A DNA stretch of 64,000 nucleotides, from positions 1-64,000 of the forward strand of contig NZ_MODW01000001.1 of NCBI RefSeq assembly GCF_001866135.1. Direction: 5' to 3'. The translations under genes were made by a program, and so were the position numbers. A model generated the notes under the pieces. The model saw only the letters and a list, made by a program, of their open reading frames with translations. It did no database searches and had not been told where the DNA came from. This DNA comes from Microbacterium sp. LCT-H2 (lineage in GTDB: Bacteria > Actinomycetota > Actinomycetes > Actinomycetales > Microbacteriaceae). Position 1 is the first letter of the stretch, and each line of letters begins with the position of its first letter. Below are positions 1 to 7,781 of this stretch, in pieces.

Positions 1-502
1 GGGCGGTGGGCGCGGCCAGCCCGTCGTGGGCACGGAGCACGGCACGCAACGCCTCGCGGCCGAGCCAGGATCCGCTGCCGAAGTCGCCCAGCTCGGGGCC
101 CCAGCCGTCGACCAGACGCGCACCGGAGGGGTCGACGCCCAGCGCCACGGCTCCGGTGCCGGCGATGAGCAGCACGCCGGCCGCGCCGTCGAGGGCGCCC
201 GCATGGGCGGTGACCACGTCCGACGCCACGGCCACGCGCGCTCCGGTCCGTGCGGCGAGCGCGGCGGCGAGTTCCGCGGCCGCCTCCGGGGCGAACCAGG
301 CGCCGGCCGCCCCCACGCCGAGCGTGTCGATGCGCTCGACATCGTCGAGCAGCGGGAGAATCGCGGTGAGCGCCGCCTCCACTCCGCCCGCCGCGGCGAG
401 GCCCGGCGCTCCGATCCCGGAGCGCTCCCCGGCCGTCGCGCCGTGCACGACGAGGCGGCAGCGGGACTTGCCGAGGTCGACGGTGGCGGTCGTCTCGCTC
501 AT
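1..502 (-). CDS. N-acetylglucosamine kinase-like protein (BadF/BadG/BcrA ATPase family), 3' end beyond window
   Basis: The minus strand reads from ATG at 502 to the window edge, giving about 167 residues without a stop. The N-terminus has the nucleotide-binding element VDLGKSRCRL (about residues 8-17) of the actin-like ASKHA sugar kinases. The second phosphate-binding stretch LLIAGTGAVALG and the following DGWGPELGDFGSGSWLGREAL are typical of the BadF/BadG group that includes GlcNAc kinases. The product would phosphorylate an amino sugar in the cytoplasm using ATP. It is divergent from an RpiR/MurR regulator, a common arrangement for amino-sugar genes. The exact substrate is inferred, and the C-terminal part is not visible. 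Confidence 0.75.
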   Translation of the reverse strand, partial: MSETTATVDLGKSRCRLVVHGATAGERSGIGAPGLAAAGGVEAALTAILPLLDDVERIDTLGVGAAGAWFAPEAAAELAAALAARTGARVAVASDVVTAHAGALDGAAGVLLIAGTGAVALGVDPSGARLVDGWGPELGDFGSGSWLGREALRAVLRAHDGLAAPTA

Positions 503-604
503 CGGCACTCCTCGGATCCGGCGGAAAGAAAGAAAAGCGACTACACAACACGTAGACTCGCTGAAAAGAATTTACCATCCTGTTCCGCCGTTCCGGAGGA
601 TACC

Positions 605-1462
605 GTGAGCATCCAGTCGACGATCGAAGCCGCCGCTGCGACCCTGCCCCCGTCCCTGGCCCGCGTCGCGGTCGCCGTGCGGGAGAACCCGAGCCTCGTG
701 ATCGACAAGACGATCAGCGAGCTCGCGACGGAGTGCCGCACCTCGGTCGCGTCCGTCGTCCGGTTCTGCCGGGCGATCGGCTTCACCGGCTACGCCCCGC
801 TGCGCATGGCCCTGGCCACCGAGCTCGGCAAGGAGGCCGCCCAGTTCTCCGCCCGCGGCGCCTACGGCTCCGAGATCTCCGACGAGGATTCCCTGGAGGA
901 GGCCGTCTCCAAGCTCGCCGCCCTGGAACTCCTCGCGATCGAGGAGACCGTCGGGCAGCTCGATTTCGCCGTGTTGACGGCGGCGGTCGCGGCCATCGAC
1001 GGCGCCGACCGGATCCTCCTCTACGGCATCGGCGCCAGCCAGTTCGTCGCGGAGGACCTCGCGCACAAGCTGCTCCGCGTCGGCCGCAACGCCCACGTCC
1101 TCTCCGACCCCCACGAGGCGATCGCCGCCGCCGTCCTCCCCGTGGGCACGACCGTCGCGATCGGGTTCTCGCATGCGGGGTCGACCATCGAGACGGTGCG
1201 GTTCCTCGAGGCGGCCGCCGCGAACGGCGCGACGACGGTGGCCGTCACCTCCGTGAAGGACTCCCCCCTCGCCCAGGTCGCCGACCATGCGCTGTTCACC
1301 GAGGTGCGCGAGTCGACCTTCCGCGCCGGGGCGATGGTGAGCCGGATCGCCCAGCTCGCGCTCGTGGACTGCCTGTTCATCGGCGTCGCCAAGCGCCGGT
1401 ACGCCGAGACCGTCGACGCCCTGCAGCGCACGCGTCAGGCGACGCGCCTCCTCCGCGACTGA
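605..1462 (+). CDS. MurR/RpiR family transcriptional regulator
   Basis: This is a 285-residue regulator with an N-terminal RpiR helix-turn-helix (about residues 35-62, ISELATECRTSVASVVRFCR) and a C-terminal SIS sugar-phosphate-binding domain (about 130-260, LLYGIGASQFVAEDLAHKLL and GFSHAGSTIETVRFL). The frame stays open well upstream. The GTG at 605 was chosen because GGAGGA lies just before it and the family N-terminus begins there. SIS domains in this family sense phosphorylated sugars, so it probably controls the divergent sugar kinase gene, whose start lies 102 bases away. No convincing operator was identified in that gap. Confidence 0.88.
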   Translation: MSIQSTIEAAAATLPPSLARVAVAVRENPSLVIDKTISELATECRTSVASVVRFCRAIGFTGYAPLRMALATELGKEAAQFSARGAYGSEISDEDSLEEAVSKLAALELLAIEETVGQLDFAVLTAAVAAIDGADRILLYGIGASQFVAEDLAHKLLRVGRNAHVLSDPHEAIAAAVLPVGTTVAIGFSHAGSTIETVRFLEAAAANGATTVAVTSVKDSPLAQVADHALFTEVRESTFRAGAMVSRIAQLALVDCLFIGVAKRRYAETVDALQRTRQATRLLRD

Positions 1463-1483
1463 CGCCCCGCGGGCCGACGGTAC

Positions 1484-2610
1484 TCAAACCGTCTCGACGT
1501 CCGCGGCGGCGAGTCCGTCCGCGTGCGTCGCCGGGGTCCCCATCGCCCCGGCGGTGCGCAGGAACACGATGATCCAGCTGAAGATCAGCACGGCCGCGAT
1601 GAGCTCGACCGCCGTGAGGTTGTAGTAGCCGACCGCGAAGAACGCCCCCAGCAGCGCGATGACCAGCACGTACGCCCAGCCGAGCCCCACGAACACCCGC
1701 GGGATGCTGCGCACGAACCAGGGCAGGCCGACGACGATCACCGCGAACACCACCGCCATGCCCGTCGCGACCGTGTTGTGCAGGCCGAAGAACTCGTCCA
1801 CCGGGAAGATGCCCACGCACGCGAGGAAGATCCCCATGAGGATGAGGCCCCCGCGCACGATCGTCCGGCCACGGCGGTCGACCGGGTCGTCGACGGGCAG
1901 CCCCGCGGTCGCATAGCGGGAGATGGTCGTCACCATGACCCCCGCGATGATGAGGGTCACGTTGAAGGCCACCGAGGCGCTGTTGCTGCTCATGCCCAGG
2001 CGGGCAGGTTGTCGCGCCACCAGTGCACGTCGCTCGACGCCAGCATCGCCGCGAACGCGCCCACGACGAGGAACACCGCGAGCACCAGCGACAGCACGGT
2101 CGGCGTCAGCGCGACCGCGCTGAGGAAGGCGACGTAGCCGGTGAGCGCGAAGGCCACCGCGACGAGGATCGCCCCGGGGAACGCGAAGACCGGGGCGTCG
2201 ACGAAGCTCTGCTCCAGCAGCTGCGCGATGCCGAGCCAGCCGAGGTAGGCGATGGCGGCGTGCGCGAAGGCGATGGCGGCGAGGTCGTACCAGCGGAGCC
2301 GGTCGCCGGGGACCGCGAATCCGTCCCTCGCGACCGACGGGTCGACCTCCGGAGCCCGCACGGCGAGGCGCCCCAGGGCGAAGGCGAGCGCGGCCGCGAT
2401 CGCACCGCCGTACGCCGCGAACATGCCGATCGAGCCGGTGCCGCTGATCGAGAGCTGGTGCCCCCAGAACACCGGGAGGGCCACGAGGAACCCCACCAGC
2501 AGGAACGCCGCGCCGACGATCAGCGCCGTCGCCTCGAACACCGCGTCGGAGGTGGCGGGACCGCGCACCTGACGGAGCACGTGCCGGATCCGCTGCCCCA
2601 CCGTCGACAT
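1484..2610 (-). pseudogene. DUF998-like multi-pass membrane protein, interrupted by a single-base frameshift
   Basis: Two minus-strand frames abut here. The upstream half (ATG at 2608-2610) runs through several hydrophobic helices and ends at a stop at 1990-1992, just after WWRDNLPAWA. The downstream half continues from 1993 with NSASVAFNVTLIIAGVMVTT and more helices to 1484. Adding one C to the CCCGCC run near 2003 would read through as DNLPALGMSSNSA, close to the NLSALG...FN pattern I recall from DUF998 proteins. The interval of 1,127 bases is one short of 376 codons, as expected for a one-base loss. It is either a real mutation or a sequencing error. The function of the family is unknown. 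It has about eight or nine predicted membrane segments. Confidence 0.75.
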
Positions 2611-2731
2611 CATCCCGTCCTTCACGGACCACATCCTAGACGGCACCCCCCGCGCGGTGGTCGCCGGTGGTAGCATCGCGGAACGGATCGTATACAACGT
2701 CGTCGTTCCCACCAGCCCGAGGTGATCAGTC

Positions 2732-3688
2732 ATGAACGGTGCCCTCACCACCCCCGCCGAATCGGTGTCGACCCTCGTCGCGCGCAACATCAGCGAGTTC
2801 CGCGCCGCCGTCTCCGAGTCGTTCGTCCCGCTGCAGGTGTCCTCCGCGGGCGCCGACCAGTTCCGCGGCGTGATCCGCGGCGCCGCCGTCGACGAGGTCC
2901 ACGTCAACGACATCCGCGCCACCTCGCACGTCGTCGAGCGCACCACCGAGCTCATCGCCCGCGGCGACCGCTCGTACTTCAAGGTGAGCCTGATGCTCGC
3001 CGGGACCGGACTGCTCATCCAGGACGACCGCGAGGCCGTCCTGCAGCCAGGCGACCTCGCCGTCTACGACACCGATCGGCCGTACTCCCTCGTCTTCGAT
3101 CAGGACTTCCGCACCATGGTGGTCATGTTCCCGAAGCACCTCCTCAGCCTGCCCGCGGACATGATCGGGCAGCTCACGGCCGTCCGCATCTCCGGGCAGG
3201 AGGGGCTGGGCGGCATGGTCGTGCCGTACCTGACGCAGCTCGCCGGCAACCTCGACGAGCTGGCCGGCACGACGGGGGCCCGGCTCGCGCACAGCGCCCT
3301 CGACCTCGTGACCACCGTGTTCACGCGGGAGCTCGGTCTCGACCAGGCCTCCGCCGACCCGCACCGCGCCCTCATGCAGCGGATCCGTTCGCACATCGAC
3401 CGCAACCTCGCCTCCACAGACCTCGGTCCGGCCTCGATCGCCGCGGCGCACTTCATCTCCACCCGCCATCTGCACGGGCTGTTCCAGGAGCAGGGGGTGA
3501 CCGTGTCGACCTGGATCCGCACGCGCCGCCTGGAGCAGTGCCGCCGCGACCTCCTCGACCCGATGCTCGCCGACCGCCCCGTCGCCGCGATCGCCGCCCG
3601 CTGGGGCTTCGTCGACGCTGCGCATTTCAGCCGTGCATTCAAGGCCGCCTTCGGCGTCTCCCCCAGCGAGTACCGCGCCATCCACTGA
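2732..3688 (+). CDS. AraC family transcriptional regulator
   Basis: The 318-residue protein has an N-terminal cupin-like sensing domain of the AraC_binding_2 type (about residues 30-190, with LQPGDLAVYDTDRPYSL) and a C-terminal AraC/XylS double helix-turn-helix (about 215-318, ending in GFVDAAHFSRAFKAAFGVSPSEYRAIH). The start ATG follows AGGTGATCAGTC. Such proteins usually activate neighbouring catabolic genes on binding a small organic effector. It lies upstream of, and in the same direction as, the MoaF/SnoaL/ABC-transporter genes, so it is the likely regulator of that cluster. The effector is unknown. A 0.7-kb repeat-rich gap separates it from those genes. Confidence 0.88.
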   Translation: MNGALTTPAESVSTLVARNISEFRAAVSESFVPLQVSSAGADQFRGVIRGAAVDEVHVNDIRATSHVVERTTELIARGDRSYFKVSLMLAGTGLLIQDDREAVLQPGDLAVYDTDRPYSLVFDQDFRTMVVMFPKHLLSLPADMIGQLTAVRISGQEGLGGMVVPYLTQLAGNLDELAGTTGARLAHSALDLVTTVFTRELGLDQASADPHRALMQRIRSHIDRNLASTDLGPASIAAAHFISTRHLHGLFQEQGVTVSTWIRTRRLEQCRRDLLDPMLADRPVAAIAARWGFVDAAHFSRAFKAAFGVSPSEYRAIH

Positions 3689-3733
3689 TTCCCGTCCTCC
3701 CCGTCCCGCCCGCACCCTCTCCCGCCCCGCACG

Positions 3734-4168
3734 CGGGATCAAAACCGCGCCCCATCCCCGTCCGGCAAGGCCACCTTCGATCCCGCACCACGGCGACGCC
3801 ACACGCAACGCGTCGGGCATGAGATCCCCGGGCGGGATCACGAACGTGCCTCACCCGCGACCGACAGGGACGATCCTGATCCCGCACCGATGCGCCGCGC
3901 GCGACGGCACGCGCCGTCCGCGTGCAGGGTCAAGAACGCACCGCACCCGCGACCGACAGGAACCCTTTCGATCCCGCACCGTACGGGGCGGGACGCGTGA
4001 CTCGATACGGGATCAAGAACGCAACCCGACGTGCGTCTGGCGAGGGCACTTTCGATCCCGCACCGACGAGAGGCACCCGTCTCGCACCGGGGCGGCGGCG
4101 GGTGGAACGGCGGTGCGGGATCAGGAACGGGCCCCCTGCGCGTCCGGCAGGGGCGTTTCCCGTCCCGC
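3734..4168 (+). repeat. Array of five ~54-bp inverted-repeat (hairpin) units, family A
   Basis: Five units lie at 3734-3787, 3833-3886, 3924-3977, 4007-4061 and 4115-4168. Each starts with GCGGGATC (or a one- or two-base variant) followed by A, a few bases and usually GAACG. Each ends with GATCCCGC (CGTCCCGC in the last) followed by AC. The arms pair as GTGCGGGATC with GATCCCGCAC. Interiors share fragments such as CACCCGCGACCGACAGG between units 2 and 3 and GTCCGGCA between units 1 and 5. Start-to-start spacing is irregular (99, 91, 83 and 108 bases). They occupy most of the 693-base gap between the AraC gene and moaF, where I see no credible gene. They could be a REP/BIME-like element or structured RNA. 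Confidence 0.8.
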
Positions 4169-4170
4169 AC

Positions 4171-4226
4171 GGGGGGCTGCGGGGGCTGCGGGGACGGACC
4201 GGGGGCGGAACCGGCGGGGGCGGGGG
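4171..4226 (+). other. G-rich tract, potential G-quadruplex
   Basis: Within 56 bases the plus strand has six runs of four to six G (4171-4176, 4181-4185, 4190-4193, 4201-4205, 4216-4220 and 4222-4226), separated by loops of 1-10 bases. This exceeds the usual minimum for an intramolecular quadruplex. It lies directly after the last hairpin unit and about 155 bases before the first moaF gene, on the non-template strand, so it would also be present in any leader transcript. Confidence 0.55.
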
Positions 4227-4381
4227 CTTGCCCGGGAGGGCACGCCGGTTGACTCTCGGCGCGGGATGGACGCCGCGCGCTTGAGGGCTCCCCCGGCCCG
4301 GCCGGAGCATGAGGCAAGCGCATCGCGACGACGCGGTGCCCGGGGCGACGAGGCCCCGCCGTGTGCGACGTCAGGACCCTC

Positions 4382-5170
4382 ATGACCGACATCTCCACCG
4401 ACCCCGCTCTGGACGAATGGCGCACGTACGACGAGTTCGCCGCGGGCATCGACACGTTCCGCCTGCCGAACACGACGCTCGCCGGAACCACGCTCACGCT
4501 CACCCTGGACGACGACGCCACCTTCACGCTCCGCTTCGACGAGGACTCCGTGACGTGGGAGGGAGGGGGCGCCTCCGGCCGCGACCCGTATGACGCGGTC
4601 CGCGTGCGCGACGACGTCGTCTTCGTGAACATCCCCTTCGAGACCCGCGAGCGCGAAGCCCTCACCGTCGTGTTCTCCACCACGACCCACCGCGCCACCG
4701 TCATCCGCTCCCGCATCGCGGCGGAGGCCGTCGAGGGCACCCCGCAGGTCGGACAGGACTTCTGGGCCGCGACCACCGACGCCGGCCCCGCGACCGGAGA
4801 GGTCCCCGGTCCGAGCCGCGACCTCATCGGCAAGCGGAACATCTACCGCTACAGCCCCCACCACCTGTACGAGCACGTCTACGTCTCCAGCCAGCGCTAC
4901 GCGTGGCAGTGCCTCGAGGGCGTCCAGCGCGGTCACGGCGACATGGACCTCTCCACGGTGTGGAAGTTCGCGGACGGCCTCTACCTGTTCTGCTTCCGCG
5001 AGTTCCGGATCGCAGTGGCGAGCGTCTGGCTCCACGACCTCGGCTACCAGCTCATGACGACGGGGATCTTCCTCGGACTCAACGGCGACGGCGAGTCCGA
5101 GCACTCCCGCGCCGGCGGACACATCTACCCCCTGGGCGCCGTCGCCTACCCCGACGCACAGCCCGTCTGA
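4382..5170 (+). CDS. MoaF family protein, copy 1
   Basis: The 262-residue protein has the two-part MoaF layout, with an N-terminal beta-rich half (about 30-110) and a C-terminal half (about 145-255). The key motif is YEHVY (163-167) then WQCL (175-178), shared with the second copy at 14386-15225. Pfam names the family after molybdenum cofactor biosynthesis, but as I recall moaF was first found in a Klebsiella monoamine-oxidase-regulated operon. No cofactor genes are present here. It leads a run with a SnoaL-like gene and an ABC importer, so a role in binding or converting a small catabolic substrate fits better. The ATG at 4382 follows AGGA; an ATG 21 bases upstream is possible. Confidence 0.8.
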   Translation: MTDISTDPALDEWRTYDEFAAGIDTFRLPNTTLAGTTLTLTLDDDATFTLRFDEDSVTWEGGGASGRDPYDAVRVRDDVVFVNIPFETREREALTVVFSTTTHRATVIRSRIAAEAVEGTPQVGQDFWAATTDAGPATGEVPGPSRDLIGKRNIYRYSPHHLYEHVYVSSQRYAWQCLEGVQRGHGDMDLSTVWKFADGLYLFCFREFRIAVASVWLHDLGYQLMTTGIFLGLNGDGESEHSRAGGHIYPLGAVAYPDAQPV

Positions 5171-5179
5171 CCCCTCGAC

Positions 5180-5197
5180 CCTTCGACGGGCTCGGGG
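5180..5197 (+). repeat. Half copy of the CTTCGACAGGCTCAG dispersed repeat
   Basis: Between moaF and the SnoaL-like gene the sequence CCTTCGACGGGCTCGGGG differs at two positions from the left arm of the complete palindrome at 6849-6895. No matching right arm follows. Confidence 0.55.
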
Positions 5198-5218
5198 CCC
5201 CGGAACGAAAGAGAGCAC

Positions 5219-5641
5219 ATGAGCAACGCAGACCTGATCCGCGACCACTACGCCGCGAACGACCGGGGCGACCTGGACGGCATGCTCGCGCCCTTCGCGG
5301 CCGACATCGAGTGGACGGAGTCTGCCGGGTTCCCCTACGCCGGAACGTACATCGGCCCGGACGCGGTCGCCGAGAACGTCTTCGGCCGCATCCAGGAGGA
5401 GTGGGACGACTACACCGTCGCGATCGACGAGGTCGTCGACGGCGGCGACGTCGTGGTCGGCATCGGCACCTACTCCGGCACCTACAAGCGCACCGGGCGG
5501 TTCTTCGCCGCCCGGGTGGCCCACGTCTGGCGCGTGGCGGGCGGCGAGATCGTCGCCTTCGAGCAGTTCACCGACACGGAGCTCGTGAACCGCGCTCTGC
5601 GCGCGCCGTCGACGAGCACCGAGACCCAGCCTTCGAGCTGA
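5219..5641 (+). CDS. SnoaL-like/NTF2-fold family protein
   Basis: The 140-residue protein matches the SnoaL/ketosteroid-isomerase-like (NTF2) fold. It opens with IRDHYAANDRGDLDGMLAPFAADIEWTE and later has YIGPDAVAENVF and HVWRVAGGEIVAFEQFTDT, a typical layout of helix, conserved Trp, pocket strand and final strands. Members act as isomerases, hydratases or cyclases on hydrophobic small molecules, and many are uncharacterised. It lies between moaF and the ABC-transporter binding protein, all on the same strand with short gaps, so it is probably co-transcribed. AAAGAG lies before the ATG. The reaction cannot be deduced from the sequence. Confidence 0.8.
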   Translation: MSNADLIRDHYAANDRGDLDGMLAPFAADIEWTESAGFPYAGTYIGPDAVAENVFGRIQEEWDDYTVAIDEVVDGGDVVVGIGTYSGTYKRTGRFFAARVAHVWRVAGGEIVAFEQFTDTELVNRALRAPSTSTETQPSS

Positions 5642-5673
5642 CAGCAGGACCCGAACAGGAGAGGCAGAAGCAC

Positions 5674-6840
5674 ATGAACAGACGAGCATCCGGCACCGCG
5701 GCGGTCATCGCCGTGGCCGCCCTCGCTCTCGCCGGCTGCGCCGGTGGCGACGGAGCCGGGGGCGACGGCGCCCCCATCGTCGTCGGCTCCGTGAACACGA
5801 TCAGCGGCCCGGCGACGTTCCCGGAAGCGTCGCAGGCGGCCGCCGCCGTCTTCGACGCGTTCAACGAGGAAGGCGGCCTGGACGGCCGCACCATCGAGTA
5901 CAAGATGCTCGACGACAAGGGCGACCCCGCCACGGCCACCGCCTCGGCGCGGGAGATCGTGGGCAGCGACGAAGCCGTCGCGCTCGTGGGCTCCGCGAGC
6001 CTCATCGAGTGCGAGATCAACGCGAAGTACTACGAGCAGGAGGGCATCCTCTCGGTGCCCGGCATCGGCGTCGACACGGGCTGCTTCGACAGCGAGAACA
6101 TCTCGCCGGCGAACGTCGGCCCGTTCAACGACATGACCCTCACGCTGCAGTACGGCTCCGAGGTGCTCGGACTCGACGACATCTGCATCCTGCTGGAGAT
6201 CGCCGGCTCCACCCGCCCGACCTACCAGGCCGCGATCGACAGGTGGACCGAGATCACGGGCAAGGAGCCGAAGTACGTCGACGACACCGTGCCGTACGGC
6301 GCCTCCGACTACACGCCCTACATCGTCAAGGCGCGGGACCAGGGCTGCAAGGCCCTCGCGATCAACCCCGTCGAGCCCGACGCGATCGGACAGGTCAAGG
6401 CCGCGAACGCGCAGGGCTGGGACGACGTGACCTGGCTCTACCTCACGAGCGTCTACAGCGAGAACTTCGCCGACGCGATCGACGACGCGGGCGCCGGCAT
6501 CTACGTCCCCGCGGAGTTCTATCCCTTCACGGACGACAGCGACATCAACGCGGACTGGCGGGCGCTGATGGAGGAGAACGACATCCCCCTCACCTCGTTC
6601 AGCCAGGGCGGCTACCTCGCGGCGACGTACTTCATCGAGGTGCTGAAGAGCATCGACGGCGACATCACCCGGGAGAGCGTCTCCGAGGCGCTGAAGGGCA
6701 TGGACCCGATCGAGAACCCGATGGTGGGGACGCCCTACGCCTTCGGCACGCAGAACACCGCGGGCTGGCCGATCGTCCTGAAGTCGGGCACGAACGCCTG
6801 GGAGAAGGTCGCCGACGACTGGCTCCGGATCGGCGAATAG
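5674..6840 (+). CDS. ABC transporter substrate-binding lipoprotein (branched-chain amino acid/amide type)
   Basis: The 388-residue protein begins with a short lipoprotein signal peptide and the lipobox LAGC (19-22), so Cys22 should be lipid-anchored to the outer face of the membrane. The mature part is a type-I periplasmic-binding fold of the Peripla_BP_6/LivJ class, with IVVGSVNTISGPATFPE near its start and the SQGGYLAATYFIEVLK helix towards the end. It would capture a small solute and deliver it to the permeases encoded downstream (6921-9540). Members of this class bind amino acids, amides, urea or aromatic acids, so the ligand here is not known. AGGAGAGGCAG precedes the ATG. Confidence 0.9.
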   Translation: MNRRASGTAAVIAVAALALAGCAGGDGAGGDGAPIVVGSVNTISGPATFPEASQAAAAVFDAFNEEGGLDGRTIEYKMLDDKGDPATATASAREIVGSDEAVALVGSASLIECEINAKYYEQEGILSVPGIGVDTGCFDSENISPANVGPFNDMTLTLQYGSEVLGLDDICILLEIAGSTRPTYQAAIDRWTEITGKEPKYVDDTVPYGASDYTPYIVKARDQGCKALAINPVEPDAIGQVKAANAQGWDDVTWLYLTSVYSENFADAIDDAGAGIYVPAEFYPFTDDSDINADWRALMEENDIPLTSFSQGGYLAATYFIEVLKSIDGDITRESVSEALKGMDPIENPMVGTPYAFGTQNTAGWPIVLKSGTNAWEKVADDWLRIGE

Positions 6841-6848
6841 TCCCCGCG

Positions 6849-6895
6849 CTTCGACAGGCTCAGCGACCCACCCTGGGTCCCTGAGCCTGTCGAAG
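6849..6895. repeat. Palindromic intergenic repeat CTTCGACAGGCTCAG ... CTGAGCCTGTCGAAG
   Basis: A perfect 15-bp inverted repeat (6849-6863 and 6881-6895) encloses a 17-base loop between the binding-protein gene and the first permease gene. The arm sequence is a repeat I recall as abundant in actinobacterial intergenic DNA. Half copies occur at 5180 and 46268. In a transcript it would form a strong hairpin. That could protect the upstream message, or attenuate transcription so that more binding protein than permease is made. Confidence 0.85.
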
Positions 6896-6920
6896 GGCCC
6901 CTCACCAGAAAGGACGCCTG

Positions 6921-7781
6921 ATGCTCCAAGGCGCCATCGCCGGTCTCGCCGCCGGCGGCCTCTACGCCGTCCTCGGCGTCTGCCTCACCCTCATGTCGCG
7001 CCTCGTGCGCGTGGTGAACTTCGCCCAGGCCGCGACCGGCATGTTCGGCGCATTCACCGCCGTGTGGTTCGTCCGCGAGATCGGGCTGCCCATCTGGCTG
7101 GGCTCGATCCTCGGCGTCCTCGTCGCAGGCGTTCTCGCCGCGGCGATCGGGTTCATCGCCGCGACCTGGCTGTCGGAGGCCTCGACGACGAACCGCTCTG
7201 CCATGACGGTCGGCCCGCTCCTGCTGCTCATCTCGCTGTCGTTCATCCTGTTCGGCAACAAGCCGCAGCCGTTCACCCCGATCATCGCCGGCCCCGCGTT
7301 CTCCTTCGGCGGCGTGGTGATCAGCCAGGTCACCGTCGCGACGGTGGCGATGGCCGTCGTCACCGCCGTCGCCGTCCGCATCGTGCTGCGCCGCACCCGG
7401 GTCGGCACCCAGCTGCGCGCGCTGTCGGAGCGGCCGACCACGGCGGAGCTGCTCGGCATCCGCTCCCGGCCGCTGTCGATAGCCGTCTGGTTCGTTACCG
7501 GGATCATCAGCGCCATCGCGATCATCATCGTCGCGCCCTCGCAGTCGAACGACGCCACGAGCCTGTCCATGCTCATCGTCCCCGCCGCCGCGGCCGCGCT
7601 CCTTGGCGGCTTCCGCCGGCTCGACCTCGCCGTCGTCGGCGGGCTGCTCCTCGGCGTCCTCGGCGGACTCGTCGCGCAGATCGACGAAGTGGCGCTCGTG
7701 CGCAACTTCCTGCCGTTCCTGTTCATCGTCGTCCTGCTGCTGTGGACGCAACGCAAGGAGGTGTGGGATGCCGCTCGCTGA
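6921..7781 (+). CDS. ABC transporter permease, LivH type
   Basis: The 286-residue integral membrane protein has about eight hydrophobic segments. It carries the LivH start GLAAGGLYAVLGVCLTLMSR followed by VVNFAQAATGMFGAF, which is characteristic of the first permease of branched-chain-amino-acid-type importers. The cytoplasmic stretch LRALSERPTTAELLGI is the expected coupling region. AAAGGA lies nine bases before the ATG. The end overlaps the start of the fused permease/ATPase gene by 14 bases, so translation is probably coupled. With the downstream products it forms the transmembrane part of the importer. Confidence 0.9.
   Translation: MLQGAIAGLAAGGLYAVLGVCLTLMSRLVRVVNFAQAATGMFGAFTAVWFVREIGLPIWLGSILGVLVAGVLAAAIGFIAATWLSEASTTNRSAMTVGPLLLLISLSFILFGNKPQPFTPIIAGPAFSFGGVVISQVTVATVAMAVVTAVAVRIVLRRTRVGTQLRALSERPTTAELLGIRSRPLSIAVWFVTGIISAIAIIIVAPSQSNDATSLSMLIVPAAAAALLGGFRRLDLAVVGGLLLGVLGGLVAQIDEVALVRNFLPFLFIVVLLLWTQRKEVWDAAR

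Noticed and set aside
541..576. An RpiR/MurR operator in the gap between the sugar kinase and regulator genes
   Set aside because: The best candidates (CTAC...GTAG and TGAAAAGAATTTAC) have only short or imperfect symmetry; not enough to call a site.
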